64,000 bases of DNA from Taenia hydatigena (taxonomy: Eukaryota > Platyhelminthes > Cestoda > Cyclophyllidea > Taeniidae). Under the pieces are notes generated by a model that did no database searches, was not told the DNA's origin, and saw only the letters and a program-made list of their open reading frames with translations. Positions 44,001 to 59,654 of this stretch are shown here, one piece after another. The stretch covers positions 3,962,696-4,026,695 of the forward strand of contig JADWOT020000005.1 of assembly GCA_036345935.2 (NCBI GenBank). Reading direction: 5' to 3'. Each line of letters starts with the position of its first letter. The stretch's first letter is position 1. Position numbers and translations under genes: made by a program.

Positions 44001-47000
44001 ATGTGCTAACTTTTGGATACTGGCAGCTCTCTGGCTTGTATTCGTTCTATCCAATAATTGCGATTTATTCACCGTTCCCACAGGGAGGTTCGCGTTCTAG
44101 GCCATTTCGCCACACTTGGCTATGCGGTAACAAAGCGTTCCGTGTTCACAGAACTGACTACCAAGTAGGAAGCACCACCCTTGGGATCGTCACTGACAAA
44201 CATGAAGATGCCTTTTGAAAACACCTTTGTTCTGCTCTTACTTCGCTGTCTAGATTGGACCGGACTGGTTCAATCCAATAATGTGGACGGTGGTAGTAGT
44301 TAATCCGTAAAAATGACGGTGCCAGTTTGGCTTGAATGCTCTCTGTACATGGAAAGTATGAAGACGTCAATTTTATTTTGGCTGTTGGAAGGGAAGTTTT
44401 TTGTCTCTCATTAAATGGTTGGGCCAGATTGATTGCGGTCACTTATTCTCATTCCTACTACGGTAGATGATCTCAGTTGTGGCTGTACTACCAATAGCTC
44501 TTCAGTTTCAGATTAATTTACTGCGGAGTGCTTTTACCTTTTGTTGCGTGACCCATAAGGCTCACACAGATGGCATACTTTGATGTGATCCATTAGTCAG
44601 GTGTATTTTCTCATTAATGCGTTCGCCCACTTTCTCACTCCTTGTATTGGCAGCTCAAATTTTCCGTGTATTTCATCCATTTTCATACCTTAAGTTGCTC
44701 CGATCCCTCTAAACCATCTGTGTACGTTTGTACTCACCAGTCAAACGCGGTTTATTAGGTGCAAGATTATTTATTCTGTTTGTAATTGATTGATATCATT
44801 GTTATTTCCTTTATATTTACCTTATCTGGTGCCCTTAACATAATGCTTTGCAAAACTAGTGTTCACCTTAACTATCACCCAAGTCACGTGGTTAATTGGG
44901 TCACGCACCTTTATACTTTGACCACTTTCTTTCTAGGTCTCTCCTACTCTTTGTGTTCGCCTCCAACCTAGCTGGAATCTTCGTGGCAGCCTCCTTTGAC
45001 GCAATTCGTCTGCTCTCCTTTCACGAGAGTTGTAGACAGGTGACTGCACCGGTCACTACCGCTGCTAATGGAATCTCTAACTCCGATCAGCAGTCGTCTT
45101 CCCAACTTTTCAGTCTCAACTTCAATATTCCTCTCTTTGGACAGGATCAGCAACAACAGACTAACTCCCTGTCGCCCTGCCTCCAAGTGGTGGGAGCCAC
45201 CACATCTCAGTCCGCCTCCGATGACACCTACTGTCGACGTCGATTGTGTCGAAATTCGACATTTGAGACGGCAGATCGACAACAGAGCGACAAATACTCC
45301 ACCACTGGTATAGCCTTCACCGTCGCAAAGTCATTGGTGCGTGGTTTACAAGCAGCTGCTACGGGCACAGGAAGAGCAGTCTATTTGCCATTAACACGAG
45401 GTCTCGGGGTGCTGGGGAGACGCTGGAGTAGTGTCCTTTCTTCCCTACGAGGTCGAACTACCGAAGTGGAGCGATCCGGTCGAACTGTGATCCGAAGGGG
45501 CACGAAATCCAGCATGGATGTGTCATCTGTTCTCCGGAATCATCAGCAACAAGAGCAAAATCGTAGGAGTGGAGTGGAAAATCCGGAGAGTAGTGGTACT
45601 GCTTCTAACTCACGCAAATCCTCAGATGAAACCAAACGTGTAAGTGCTGTTGCATTTCCGATTGAGAATTGACATGCCTATTATTTGTGATTATATTCCC
45701 TCTCCAGACTACCAAGCAATCCACAGTCAAAGCGAGTGGGGAAATCGCGTCTTCGTCATTGTCGACTAACTCTCAAGTGTGTAGCGATGGTACCTGGTAA
45801 GTAAATTGTATTTTTTTAACCACCAATCAAATCTTGGTAGGAGTAGCTTGTATTCCATTTCATATGATAAGGAGACTATTTTTTCCCATGTGTCATTTTT
45901 TTCTACTCACTGATTGAAGTCTAGCCTTCCTTTTAACACGAGTAAATTGAATCAGTGGATGTTTCATTCCTCATAAAGTTGAATGTCAAAAAGCCAATTC
46001 GCGATAGCGTCGTTTGCGGTTAGTCATACTGTGTGCGGATATTTTTTATAGCCCATGTACTTTTTCTTTCGTTAGAAATGGCACTAGTTCTTTATTTCAT
46101 TAGTAAAATGTGGCATTAACACACCAGCGAGCTCCCAAATCGTCATCTCACGGATTTGGTGCTACCGTTGATTCCTTTAAACTAATTCAAATACCTTCTA
46201 AGTTCTTTTTTGGACTATCCGGTTGGTTAGACTTTGATTTCATCCTAAGGCGTTTATCGAATCGAAATAATTATTCTCCTCCACTTAGGGTAGACTTTTT
46301 ATATTTTCAGTTTGATACTAGATTATGCTTTTATTTTATCAATTCCAACGTGAGTAGGCTTGGCTCACTTGTTCCCAACACTTACTGGAGTTGTCGAACT
46401 GGAAGGGTAGTTCAGCGTTTTGCTTATTTGCATAATCTGGCATTTTAAGGCCCAGAATGTAGAAATCCATGACGAAGGCAGTGTGAGTCCTAAGCGTTGC
46501 ATTCCCTCTCACTTTGCAGTACCACGCTATGGCCAAATCAATCAACTAGTGGAAGCTACACTAAGAACCGTGGAGGTGGTGGAGCTAAGCACAACTCTTT
46601 GGGAGCGGTTCCTGCAGAGCTTCAGACTTCACTGAAAGCAGTAGCAGCAGCAGCAGCAGCAGCAATAGGGGGAGGAGGTAGTGTAAAGAAGCACTCCCTT
46701 CTCAACTCCATCAACACGTCTCTCCCTACCACGACACCATCCAGTCCTAAAATGCGGACTGTTAAGTCGAGTGCATTATCGGGGACTCCGCCTCCGCCTA
46801 CTCCACCACCGCCTCCACCCTCTCTCATCATGGAGAGCATCAAAGTAGAGTCTGCTTCTATGGGAGTGAAAAAACCTAAACAATTTGGCTATCAGCAACA
46901 ACAACAACAGCAGTTGCTCAAAACTGCATCGGCTGGTGCAGCCTTAATGCCCCAATCTCAGGGATCTTGCAAGCCATCTGGCCATCGATTTAACTCTTCC

Positions 47001-50000
47001 AAAGAGACTAGTCTGTAAGACGTTACATAAATCGAGCTTTTTTGGTTAGCTATTAAATTAACAAGCTTTTTACGTGCTTTGCTCATTTATAGCCCCAAGC
47101 AGAAGTCACCACTGGCGAGTACAAATGATACGGTTACCTCGGAAAGTCCAGGTACACTCTCGTATCCTGCATTTTTGTAATTTAATTTGTCTAATGAGGG
47201 TTCTACACTTTTTTTGTGACCGTTTATGAGGGTTGCAATGTTAGGTCAGCTACTCAATGTATCATACGTTCTGTCTAGTATTTTTTGAATAAGTAGAAAT
47301 AAGTAAATTTAGTGATGATGGATGAACAATTTCTAGTGTTTGAGTTCAGTACATCGCACACACCTAGGTAAAGTGGACGTTGCTGGACACGAGTTCATTC
47401 AGAAAATGGCATGACAAGGACAGTTCGAATGCCATTTTTTGCCTATTTACTGAATTTACCTTCTTCACATCGGATCTTGACGCTTTCATTGTTGACATCT
47501 TATTCAATATGAAAAGCATTTCTATGCTATTATAAGTAGTTGAAAAATTTCTCCGCATTCTTCACTAGATTGGTAAATTAGATTTGTTTTAGTAGCTCAA
47601 GAGGTATATCGACTGCTCTACAATGCCAATACCGCTCAACCAACCAATTCACTTACAAAGAAGACATTGGCATGCAATTATCCACACATCTACTTTTTTT
47701 CATTTGCTCATCGACAGCCTTACACACGTCTCACATTTGTGACGTGTTGGTTCACACTTAAATAATAAAAAGAAATTGAATAATCCATGATGATGGTCAT
47801 AATTAGATGCGGTGGGGGAGGGTGAGGAGGGAATTTTGACATGATCAGACGTTAGCAATGTCTCCCCAAGCACGCACACATATCAAGGTGATCAAAAAAA
47901 GGTTGGTGCAGTTTTTGATCCAACCTACTAACAACAACTTGTGGCAACTTTTATTGTCTTGTTGTGAACGCCATTACGTATGCGCCAGATATTACAAGGC
48001 ATTATTCCATTAGTACTCTTTGTGATACACTTTATTATTGACATCCCCGTTTTTTCCCCCAACTTCCTCTCTCAAATTTCATTCATGTAAGTAAGGTTAG
48101 TGGAGATTGTCTGCTTACTCTGTTTCAAAGCTACAGTAATTTCTGGCAGAACTTGTTTGATTAGCATAACGCACTGCACACAAATAGTCTAACCAATGTG
48201 ATTTTTTTGGGGGGTGATAAATCACTTAAAGATGCATCACAGTCACGAAAATTCCTCCCTCCCCCTCAACAGACATCGACACGCTACTATTGGCGCGTCA
48301 ATTCGATGGAGAGAGTTACTTTCACTCATGCTTAACATGAATTATTAAAAAAGACAAATTATTAACTTTTACATTAATTTGAAAATTTGTGATGTATCGG
48401 TAGATGACAATAATATTTGTAGTTCATCTATTTGTGCTATGAAATGACTTTTGTGGTCTTTCTTTTTTTTCTCAGAAGTTGGTTCTAAATGATCCACCCA
48501 TCACCCACTTCATTTTTCTGTTTGTGTTGTGGCCTCCAATTATAATGAGTTATTAGTACTTGGTTTGGTTTACTCCATAAGAAAAACATTTCTTTCATTC
48601 AAAATGCCTGTGTCTAGTAAATTCAATCTTCGGAGACACAATGCAAAGTCGTTACTCTCTACCCGTTAAACTTGCACACTTCTTGACATTAGACAATCAA
48701 AGTAGTTGAGGAATAAAAGGGAGATAGAAACAGAGCTATGGCTAGGGCTAAGTTGTTGCAGCTTGAAGACTGGAAAAAAATAATAATCAGAACTAAGAGT
48801 GTTATTGTTATCTTTGTGTATCCATAGGTCTGTATATGTATAATAAACTGGTAATTATGATTTGTCTGTCCGGCTTTTGTGCTTCTATTGCAGTTTTACA
48901 CCTCTACTCGTACGGCTCTAATAATGCGATCATAAAGGTCGTAAAGTCGAATTACTGGATTGAATCAGCGCTTTTGTTTTCACTCGTATAATATTTGTAA
49001 GGGTTAGTTTTTTGTGGATATTTACTTTTTAATTATTCAGCCCAACGAAAGAAGACCTCGAAGACCACAGCTCCATCCAAATCGTCATCCATCAACACCA
49101 ACACCACCACCACAACGACAACAACAGGAGTGGCGATGACGACGACGGCCTCGGCAGCGACATCACTTCCATCTTGGCAAACACGAAAACCGTCGACATC
49201 CACAGATGCGCACTCTCCTGATCATTGGCGCCAAGCATCGGTCTCTGAACCCGTGGAGAATGAAGTAGGTAACAGTAGGTTGGTTAGTCACCCTGGGCCT
49301 CCAACCACGGCGTGGGCTGGAGTGTCCAGATCCGAGGCTGTTGCGGCTCCACGTCTGACGAATAGTCATCTAGGTGACTTGGAATTCCCGCCGCTGAGCT
49401 CAGCAGTTGGTCGACGTTCTGTCAAGTCCGCCTCGGTGGCTGGTGATGGTGCGTTTATTGCATCGTAAATGTGGTTCATTTAGTGTTGTCTTGGTGGTTA
49501 GAAGTTAAAATAATTACTAAATGTTGTCCAAGTGAAATAGATTCGCTTCAGGGTGCGAAAACGAATTTATCTTTCTCATCCAAAAGAAGTATTTAAATTG
49601 CAAAGGAGGCAGCATTTTATTACGTTTTTTTATCGAATGGGATACAATTAATTGTATGGAATCGATTCCACTTTTAATAACCGTTTTCTTCTCTGAAATT
49701 CCCCATCTTGGAATGAGAATCTTTCTTTTTTCTCGTTCACTGTTCTTTTTTTGTGTGTGTGAATCAGTGCCTCGCGAGGTGTATATGCATCTATGGGCAC
49801 AAATTTGGTTCTTACTACTGTCCCCGTTAGTTTTATTATTCAGTTTTTTTTTAAAAAAAAGTAACTACGCTTGAATTGCGGCTCCTTTTTTCCATAGACA
49901 CTTCTTCGTCGTCCGTTCCGGTGACCTCGTGTAGGTTTTATTCCTCTGGCTATTTGTTATGTGACAATTTCGAGGGGGATTTGGTCCTATACACCTCTCA

Positions 50001-53000
50001 TTTGCTAGGCTCCTCTTCAACTCCAAATCCGACTAGTCCAGTGACTTCTAGTATGTCTTATCGAACGTTTGTTGTTGCTGTTATGTAAATTGAAGCCTTC
50101 TAGCTAACTCACACTCCTGTGTCTTCTTCTTTTCATTCTCCACCTGTTGGAAGCAAACACAACGACAACCGCTACCAGCACTGTTACAACTACTACTACC
50201 ACTACTTCTACTACAACAACAGCCTCTAATGAGCCATCGCCTTGTATGTGTGAATTAATTGTGTTTGCATTAATCACGCCGTATGAGGCGCGACTAGAAC
50301 ACTTCGCTACCATCGTTATTATTGCTGCCAATTAGCCCCATCGAAGGTTACCTCCACTCCTAGGCCTCTGTTGACGCCAGGCTTCACTTCGTGTCGTATG
50401 TACTTGCCTCAAGATGTGGGAATTTTTTGTTCCTTTATAATGCCTCTCCTCCTCCTTCTCCCCTCATTTATTGCCTCTTTCGTTTCGGTTGAACGCATTG
50501 CGCTGTTGTCAAATCTTCTTTTTCTCTTCTAGTTTGTTTACCTCTTGGGTAGCTAATATTTGACCCAAAATTCAGAACATGACATGAAATATTGGAAGGT
50601 CATTTCAGTCAGCCCACCATCAATTTACATCTGGAAATTGGCTTGGGTAGAGAAAGATTTGTCATGGTATCATACGAACCCCTCCTCAACGGTTAAAAGT
50701 GAAGAGGTGCCTTAGTATTCTCCACCAGCAGCCTTTCCACTCGGTCGAGACTGTGAATTGTCACCGACAAACACACAGGTGTCTTTAAAACCTCTTGTAT
50801 CATTCAAAAAGGGGCTAAAATAAATCCACTCTCTCCATGATATCATACTATGTCATCTGTGGGTTTTTGGTGTGTACATCCTCATTCTCATACCCAAGAG
50901 ATTTGGTTCATCATCACCTTTTGCATGTTAAACACGAAAAATCGCTTTTATGGACACAATGGGCTCCTGGGAAATTAATGTTTCTCACGCTGATTTGTCG
51001 TTTGTTCTCATGTTTCATCTTTTGCGTTCTGATCTGAAAAAAAAAAAACACCCATCCGTTTTACTAGTTCTGCTGTGTTGATGTTTTTTGTGATCTAACT
51101 CCTGTCCACCTCTTAGAACGTTGTCCAATATGCACTGTACCACAGTACTCTTCTCCCAAACCGCTTTCTCCATCTTGTAAGTAAAATGACGTTCAACTTA
51201 TTCATGTCTTCCTTTTCCTAGTAATAATAATAATAATCCTTTGCTGCCTCCTCCTCCCTCCTTTTGGTGTGCTGATAGATTTGTCTGGACCCATAAAGAT
51301 TAGTGGGCCATCCCTTGCACCCAATCTCTTGACTGGACGTACGTCTCCGTGTTGGTGTTGTTGTACGTTGGTTCCATTCAACCGTCATCTGTCTCATGTT
51401 TGCATCGTCTTTCCACCTGTTAGAGTCATCGCCGATTTTCCTCAACATATGTCCTTATCTGTTGCCCAATCTGGCTCCTAGCCGTACGTACTGAGCATTA
51501 AAGATAAACAAAATAGAGCCTTGACCCCTTCCTCCGAGGCCTAATCATGCAGCCTGTGTTTTCCTCTATCAGTTTGGTCTTCTCACGTCTCGAGTTTGCT
51601 GAATAACCGTATGTGCAGAGTTCACGTTGAATGTTTATTTTTAAATATTGTTTTTTTCCGCTCCAGAGACTCGGCAATCAGGGGAACTTTTTTTTAATAG
51701 GAAAACTATTGTTCTCCCCAGAGCTGTCCCGACTTGTGACGGAGACCCCCGAGTTGGATCGACAAATGCGTTGTCTACCACCAAACACGCATCGACTTCG
51801 CACCTCTAATAATTGGGATGATATTACACAACAACAGTTACAGCAACAATCGCAACACTCCTTCACACCTCGCTACTGCATCCCACATACCGCCTCTTCC
51901 CTCCTCTCAGCTCCTCGAGGTCAATACACTACACCCGTGCCCCATCCCTCTCCTCCTCCTCCTCCCCCTCATCATCATCACCATCGGCCTTGTCTCTATA
52001 ATCCATCTTATCCCATGACTACTATACTATGTCCACCTGCATCCCCTTCCACCTACTGCCACTCTGCAAACACTGTACCAATTGCCACGGAATACACCAA
52101 TCACGGCTACCCATATTATCAGCATCAACAAAACCCCTTCGAGCCGGTTGTCTTTAACGGTACTAGTGCCAACGATTTCTATATCAACAGCCGTGGACAT
52201 CGACGTCGTCGATCTTCTACGGGTCAGATTTTTACTTCTGTCGACAAACCGCCTACCATTACCACCACAACCACAACGGACTCCGCGGTAGCTACTGATG
52301 ATCAGGAGTTGGCTAACCTTATGCTCTTCTCTTCACACAAGTCAGACATGGATTTGACTTCAATTTTGCCCAAAATGGACAGTGATGTGGTGGTAGTGGG
52401 GGAGGGGGAGGAGGAGGAGAACAGTGCCGATGACAGACTCTATCCACCCGAATGGCTCAACGCTTTCGAAACACCACCACCTCCAACATCGGAAACGACA
52501 ACTGGGACTGCTGTCCAAGAGACCAGGGCACCTCTTTGCGAGTTGGAACAGCTTACAGCGGCACGACGTCGATGGATGTTGATGCACGAGCAGCGCGGTC
52601 AAATGCACTCAGAGGAGATGGCTTTTGGATTTGAAAACAGTGACTTCCCCTTGTTGAATTGTGAGCATTTAACGCCTTCGGCTCCCCTCGGTAGTCGCTC
52701 CACTTTGGAAAGCCAGGCGGATGACACCTTCTTACGAAAGGAGAAGAGTAATGCCACCTTTGACAAGACTGTCGGAGGACAGCTGACAAGTACGGTCCCT
52801 GTAACTGAGGGAGCACCAAATAGCCAGTCCAAAGCGTCACATGCACTACCTGACGCCTTTGGAATGTTCCAAAAAACCTGGCTTCCAGCTTTTCTACCTT
52901 GGCGCAGCAGATTCTCGGCCGAGGACCCCACACGAGACCCAGACTTTGCGGAGGCTACACTTTACTTCTCATCTTGCCAGCCGGATATTCCGGGGCCCAT

Positions 53001-53223
53001 CATACAGGAGGTTGGTCTGCGCCGCTCTTAGAGCATAACTAGGCCGTCCAACCAGACTTTCCTATCACCACATTATTATGTCTCCTTTCAGGTAACAGAG
53101 GCGACAACTGCAAGCGACGACAGCGGCAAAAGTGGTGAAGACGTTGACAGCGAGACGCGACGACGAACTGAAATCAGAGCGAACCAGATGCTTCCCTGCC
53201 ATGACGTGGGCGACGACAAGTGA
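32013..53223 (+). CDS. TMEM131: Transmembrane protein 131 (collagen/secretory cargo export factor)
   Basis: TMEM131 proteins bind procollagen in the ER through PapD-like domains and recruit TRAPP (TRAPPC8) through the cytosolic tail. The first exons are tiny and tightly spaced: 32013-32109 (signal peptide, WIYLVILWAVNAL), 32144-32193, 32225-32351, 32392-32515 and 32554 on, with introns of 34, 31 and 40 bp. Family landmarks in order: LQFTPRYVNF then IGMPAYAVVTVTN (PapD-like domain), VYGFSTPSRYGLRPL, EEVLDFGSLIHSGPP, ANLVWPRILS (~39.45 kb), LLRNNLTALETVLLQ (~41.15 kb). A single membrane helix follows at about 44.94 kb (LLLFVFASNLAGIFVAA). The tail is Ser/Thr/Pro-rich and spread over many short exons to a 1.3-kb exon ending near 53010. 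That exon has PPEWLNAF and WLPAFLPWRSRF, the latter similar to the conserved C-terminal Trp/Arg motif. The last exon, about 53092-53223, ends HDVGDDK. The largest intron (~47.15-49.04 kb) shows no gene. Some tail exons are provisional. Confidence 0.87.
46648..46672 (+). repeat. GCA trinucleotide run inside a TMEM131 tail exon
   Basis: A run of GCA/CAG units next to a GGGGGAGGAGG block. In the gene's frame it reads as an alanine then glycine run (VAAAAAAAIGGGGS), not polyglutamine. Likely to vary in length between individuals. Confidence 0.7.
47155..49038. other. Large TMEM131 intron, no other gene seen
   Basis: About 1.9 kb between a short tail exon (PKQKSPLASTNDTVTSESP, ~47095-47150) and the exon beginning AQRKKTSKTTAP (~49039). 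AT-rich, no long frame on either strand. It contains no recognisable LTR. Confidence 0.45.
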
Positions 53224-53352
53224 ACCAAATCACCATTTTGTCTTTCGAGTACATTCAGGGAAGCTAAACTTACTCTCAACACACACGCATAAACAGATCG
53301 CTGCAAGACGACGAGCTCGCTAGTTTTAAAGCAGTCGCGCGACGTTTGTTGT

Positions 53353-53358
53353 TGAATA
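53353..53358 (+). terminator. Polyadenylation signal candidate for TMEM131
   Basis: AATAAA about 130 bp after the TMEM131 stop codon. A second AATAAA lies near 53461, shortly before the convergent CCDC124 gene. Confidence 0.5.
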
Positions 53359-53524
53359 AACGAAAAATGTTTCTCTAGTGCCAGTCTTTCTTTAAGGCAG
53401 GATGTGAGCAATTCGTGGAGGGAGGATATACATCAGGAACCCAGATTCCAAAATACGATTCAATAAACGCGTAGACAGACGTAGAGTTTGGTATTTATAC
53501 AGGTAGAAAGAGGTGTGGCGTTAT

Positions 53525-54356
53525 TCACTTTTCGTTGTACTGCTTATGAGCCTGGTTCTTGGGGTTCTCTGGCGCAGTTTGGAAGCTCTTGAAGATCATC
53601 TGGGTGAGCTGCGAGTGTCGCATTCCTGGATACTCCTTCCTTAGTTGGGGCAACATTTTCTCCTCGTAGGCCAGATAGGCTGCCTTGAGTCGCCTTTCTG
53701 GATGTTTCTCGGTGGGATTGTCACCGGTTACACTAAAAAGTGGAGAAAAAAAGAATGAGATTAGCTTCGCGCTTACCATCGTTATAGACGGTGGATGAGT
53801 AATAATCAAAGGAGGTGTATCAACAGGGAAAAAAGTAGATTACGGGATAGAGGTTAGACAAGCAGGCTTACTTCAGAGCCTTGATGGCGTCTTCAACAGT
53901 TCTTGCCTCAATCACGTCGTCGGCAATGCGATTTGGGTTTTCCGTTAGAGGAGGCAAGTTTTCGGCGTCTTTTTTGGGAGCCAATGATGCTAACTGAGCA
54001 TTGAGTCTCTCTCGAGCGGCAGCAATCTGGGCTTGTGTGAGCTTATTCGGGTTAGAAGCTTGGGTTTTGGCACTGGCACCCTGTAGACTGCTCATTTCCT
54101 CATCATGCAGTTTTTTCAACTCCTGCTTTTTTTTGATAGCTTCCAATCGTTTAGTCTCCCTCTCATCCTTGAGAACTCATGGCCTTAAAAAGATTAATAC
54201 CTTGCGTTGAAGTTTACGGTTAACGTGCTTATCATTGTCTTCCCAAAAGGCGTCTTCCTCCGCTTTGGCTTGTTTCGCCTTCTGTAGCTCTTTGGCTGCC
54301 TCTTTCTTTTCTCTAGCCTCTTGAGATTTTGTATTCGTCCCAAACTTCTTAGGCAT
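53525..54356 (-). CDS. CCDC124: CCDC124 / Lso2-type ribosome-associated protein
   Basis: CCDC124 (yeast Lso2) binds non-translating 80S ribosomes and helps them recover from hibernation; the human protein is also seen at the midbody. Three minus-strand exons: about 54356-54201, 54167-53872 and 53732-53525, with introns of 33 and 139 bp, all in frame. The start MPKKFGTNTKSQEAREKK and the following FWEDNDKHVNRKLQRK are hallmark N-terminal features that sit on the ribosome. The middle is a charged coiled coil. The C-terminal domain has VEARTVEDAIKAL-like sequence, HPERRLKAAYLAYEE, YPGMRHSQLTQMIFK and PENPKNQ, in the order seen in human CCDC124. Length of about 220 residues matches the family. 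It is convergent with TMEM131; stop codons are about 300 bp apart. Confidence 0.94.
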
Positions 54357-55195
54357 TGCTGAATTAGATACACAGTAGTACGACCTACGATGCCTCACGT
54401 ACACGAATGCCAAAGTGGGTTAGGAAGGCGAGGAATGGTTACTTAATAACCAGTAATACCATTAGGTGTCAAATAGTATAGGCATTATGTGACAAAAATA
54501 AGCAGCTGTTAAAATAAGCGTTGCGGGTTCCCTACAAAAAACTCAAATTACATTACATTCTAACATTGCCGCATTGTATGATTATTATATCCCTAGTACT
54601 TCATCAGAATTTTCCTACGTATTTCACAAGTTTAGCATTTTTCATTTTAACCATGTAATAACATTATGAATCTTAGCACAGGCTTTAGCGCATTAACAGG
54701 TAATACCCAAACAGGAGAATGCAGTCCCCCGCGTGGAGGGTCCCTCCACCCCCATCTTACCGCTCTTGTTACTAGAAGTCTGAACACACTTCGACATCTT
54801 TATTATAGGCAAGAGAGAGGGTACAGAGAGATCTTGTAGGAGAGTTCAGGACGGGGATATGTCGCGCTCCTGGGAGTAAAAACGCCGCTCCGCAACCAGG
54901 TCCAAATTGTCTTCCCGCCTCTAGCCCACAAAGCACATTTAAAGCAAATAAGTATCACGCCCCGAATCTTCTCTGAAAGGGAAATACGTCATCATTTCAA
55001 GACTACAGTGCGTTACTAAAAAGCATAAGGACTGATGGCTGCCGGAATGGCCAAAATGTACATTAGTATGGTATATTGTTCAACTGAGAATTGAACTTTT
55101 GTTGTGCATTCAGTCCGCCAGGCATGTCGGCGACCTGAAATTATTCACTTTTTAGTATAATGCCGCTTTGTATATTGACCTTTGTACACTTGCCT
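54357..55195. other. Intergenic, no supported gene
   Basis: Promoter side of CCDC124 and the left flank of the TRIM. A GC-richer patch (54720-54960) has no long open frame. Nothing recognisable. Confidence 0.4.
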
Positions 55196-55379
55196 GTAAT
55201 ACTTTGTTTGTTGGGACTGCTGGTTTCGGTCAGGGTCACAGAGGTAGCCATATTGCCCTAGCTGCGTAGGCTGACCTCTGAGCCATGCCAGCAGCTTATT
55301 TCCCTCTTTCTATTAAATACACATATTCTATCCTAGCATCCTGCCTTTTTTGCCTTCGACGGAACCTTGGGACGCTACT
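55196..55379 (+). repeat. 5' LTR of the plus-strand TRIM
   Basis: A 184-bp repeat starting TGTAATACTTTG, with the shared GCCAGCAGCTTATTTCC block and an AT-rich core (TATTAAATACACATATTC). Confidence 0.8.
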
Positions 55380-55899
55380 TTGGTGGCAGCGGAAAGTGAA
55401 CCTGACTCCATAGGGTTTCTATTCTGATCTCTACCGCCTGTGACATATTGCAGCGGTGCGGAAGAAGTGCATTTGCTACGGATGGGCCAAGAACGACGTC
55501 CGCCTTCGGCATCTACTCCATCTCCGTGTTCTACAAGATAGCTACTAACAACTGAAGCGACACTAGCCATGGACCACCTAGAAAGTTTTGTTCTAAAGAT
55601 TACCTCAAATATACATGCTTGAGAAGATTGGCGTGCTAACGCCTCCCTACAGACATACTGATGGTCGGCAGAACCACTTATTCTGAACTTTGTTCCCAAG
55701 TCAAACGAAAGCTCAATCGAACTGCCAAGAGAGATCACTGACGTTGGTGTCAAGTATCGCCTCAATTGCGTCGAGTGCCGGCGACTAGCATGGTTAGCTC
55801 GTAAGTGCTTCTTGCAGCACTGACTACGTTGTGATGGCTAATGCTGGAGATGTATCAAGGGGCGCGTCGGCGACAACCCTCAAAAGGGGAGAGGTGCAA

Positions 55900-56090
55900 T
55901 GTAGTAGTTTGTTTTTTTGTTTGAGCTACCGGTTTCGGTCGGGGACACAGGGGTGGCCACATTGTCCTAGCTGCGTAGGCTGGCCTCCGGGCCATGCCAG
56001 CAGCTTAATTCCTTTGAATATATGTATATATATTTTTCCACCCTAATATTCTGCCTTCTTTTGCCTTCGAGGAAGCCTAAAAACGCTGCA
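55900..56090 (+). repeat. 3' LTR of the plus-strand TRIM
   Basis: A 191-bp repeat starting TGTAGTAGTTTG and ending AACGCTGCA. It is diverged from the 5' LTR at a number of positions, so the insertion is not recent. Confidence 0.8.

Positions 56091-59654
<3,564 letters not shown>

Larger units (their letters stand above)
55196..56090 (+). mobile_element. Complete terminal-repeat retrotransposon in miniature (Ta-TRIM-like)
   Basis: An 895-bp element with LTRs at 55196-55379 and 55900-56090. The primer-binding-site candidate TGGTGGCAGCGGAAAG starts right after the 5' LTR and is identical to the one in the 7.4-8.3 kb copy. A purine tract (AAAAGGGGAGAGG) precedes the 3' LTR. The interior (~520 bp) aligns throughout with the other copy. 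It encodes no retroviral-type enzyme. The 5' LTR ends CGCTACT in place of CGCTACA. Flanks TTGCC and ATAAC do not match, so the target-site duplication is lost or the element has been rearranged. It sits 449 bp upstream of the HSP110-family start codon, in the same orientation. Confidence 0.85.

Noticed and set aside
46648..46672. Polyglutamine tract from CAG repeats
   Set aside because: In the coding frame the repeat is GCA (alanine), not CAG.
46622..46843. Gly-rich minus-strand frame
   Set aside because: It is the reverse of the Ala/Gly/Pro runs of the TMEM131 tail exon; low complexity explains it.
55328..55765. A 145-codon minus-strand frame in the second TRIM
   Set aside because: It is antisense to the element and starts inside the LTR; the equivalent frame is not kept in the other full copy.
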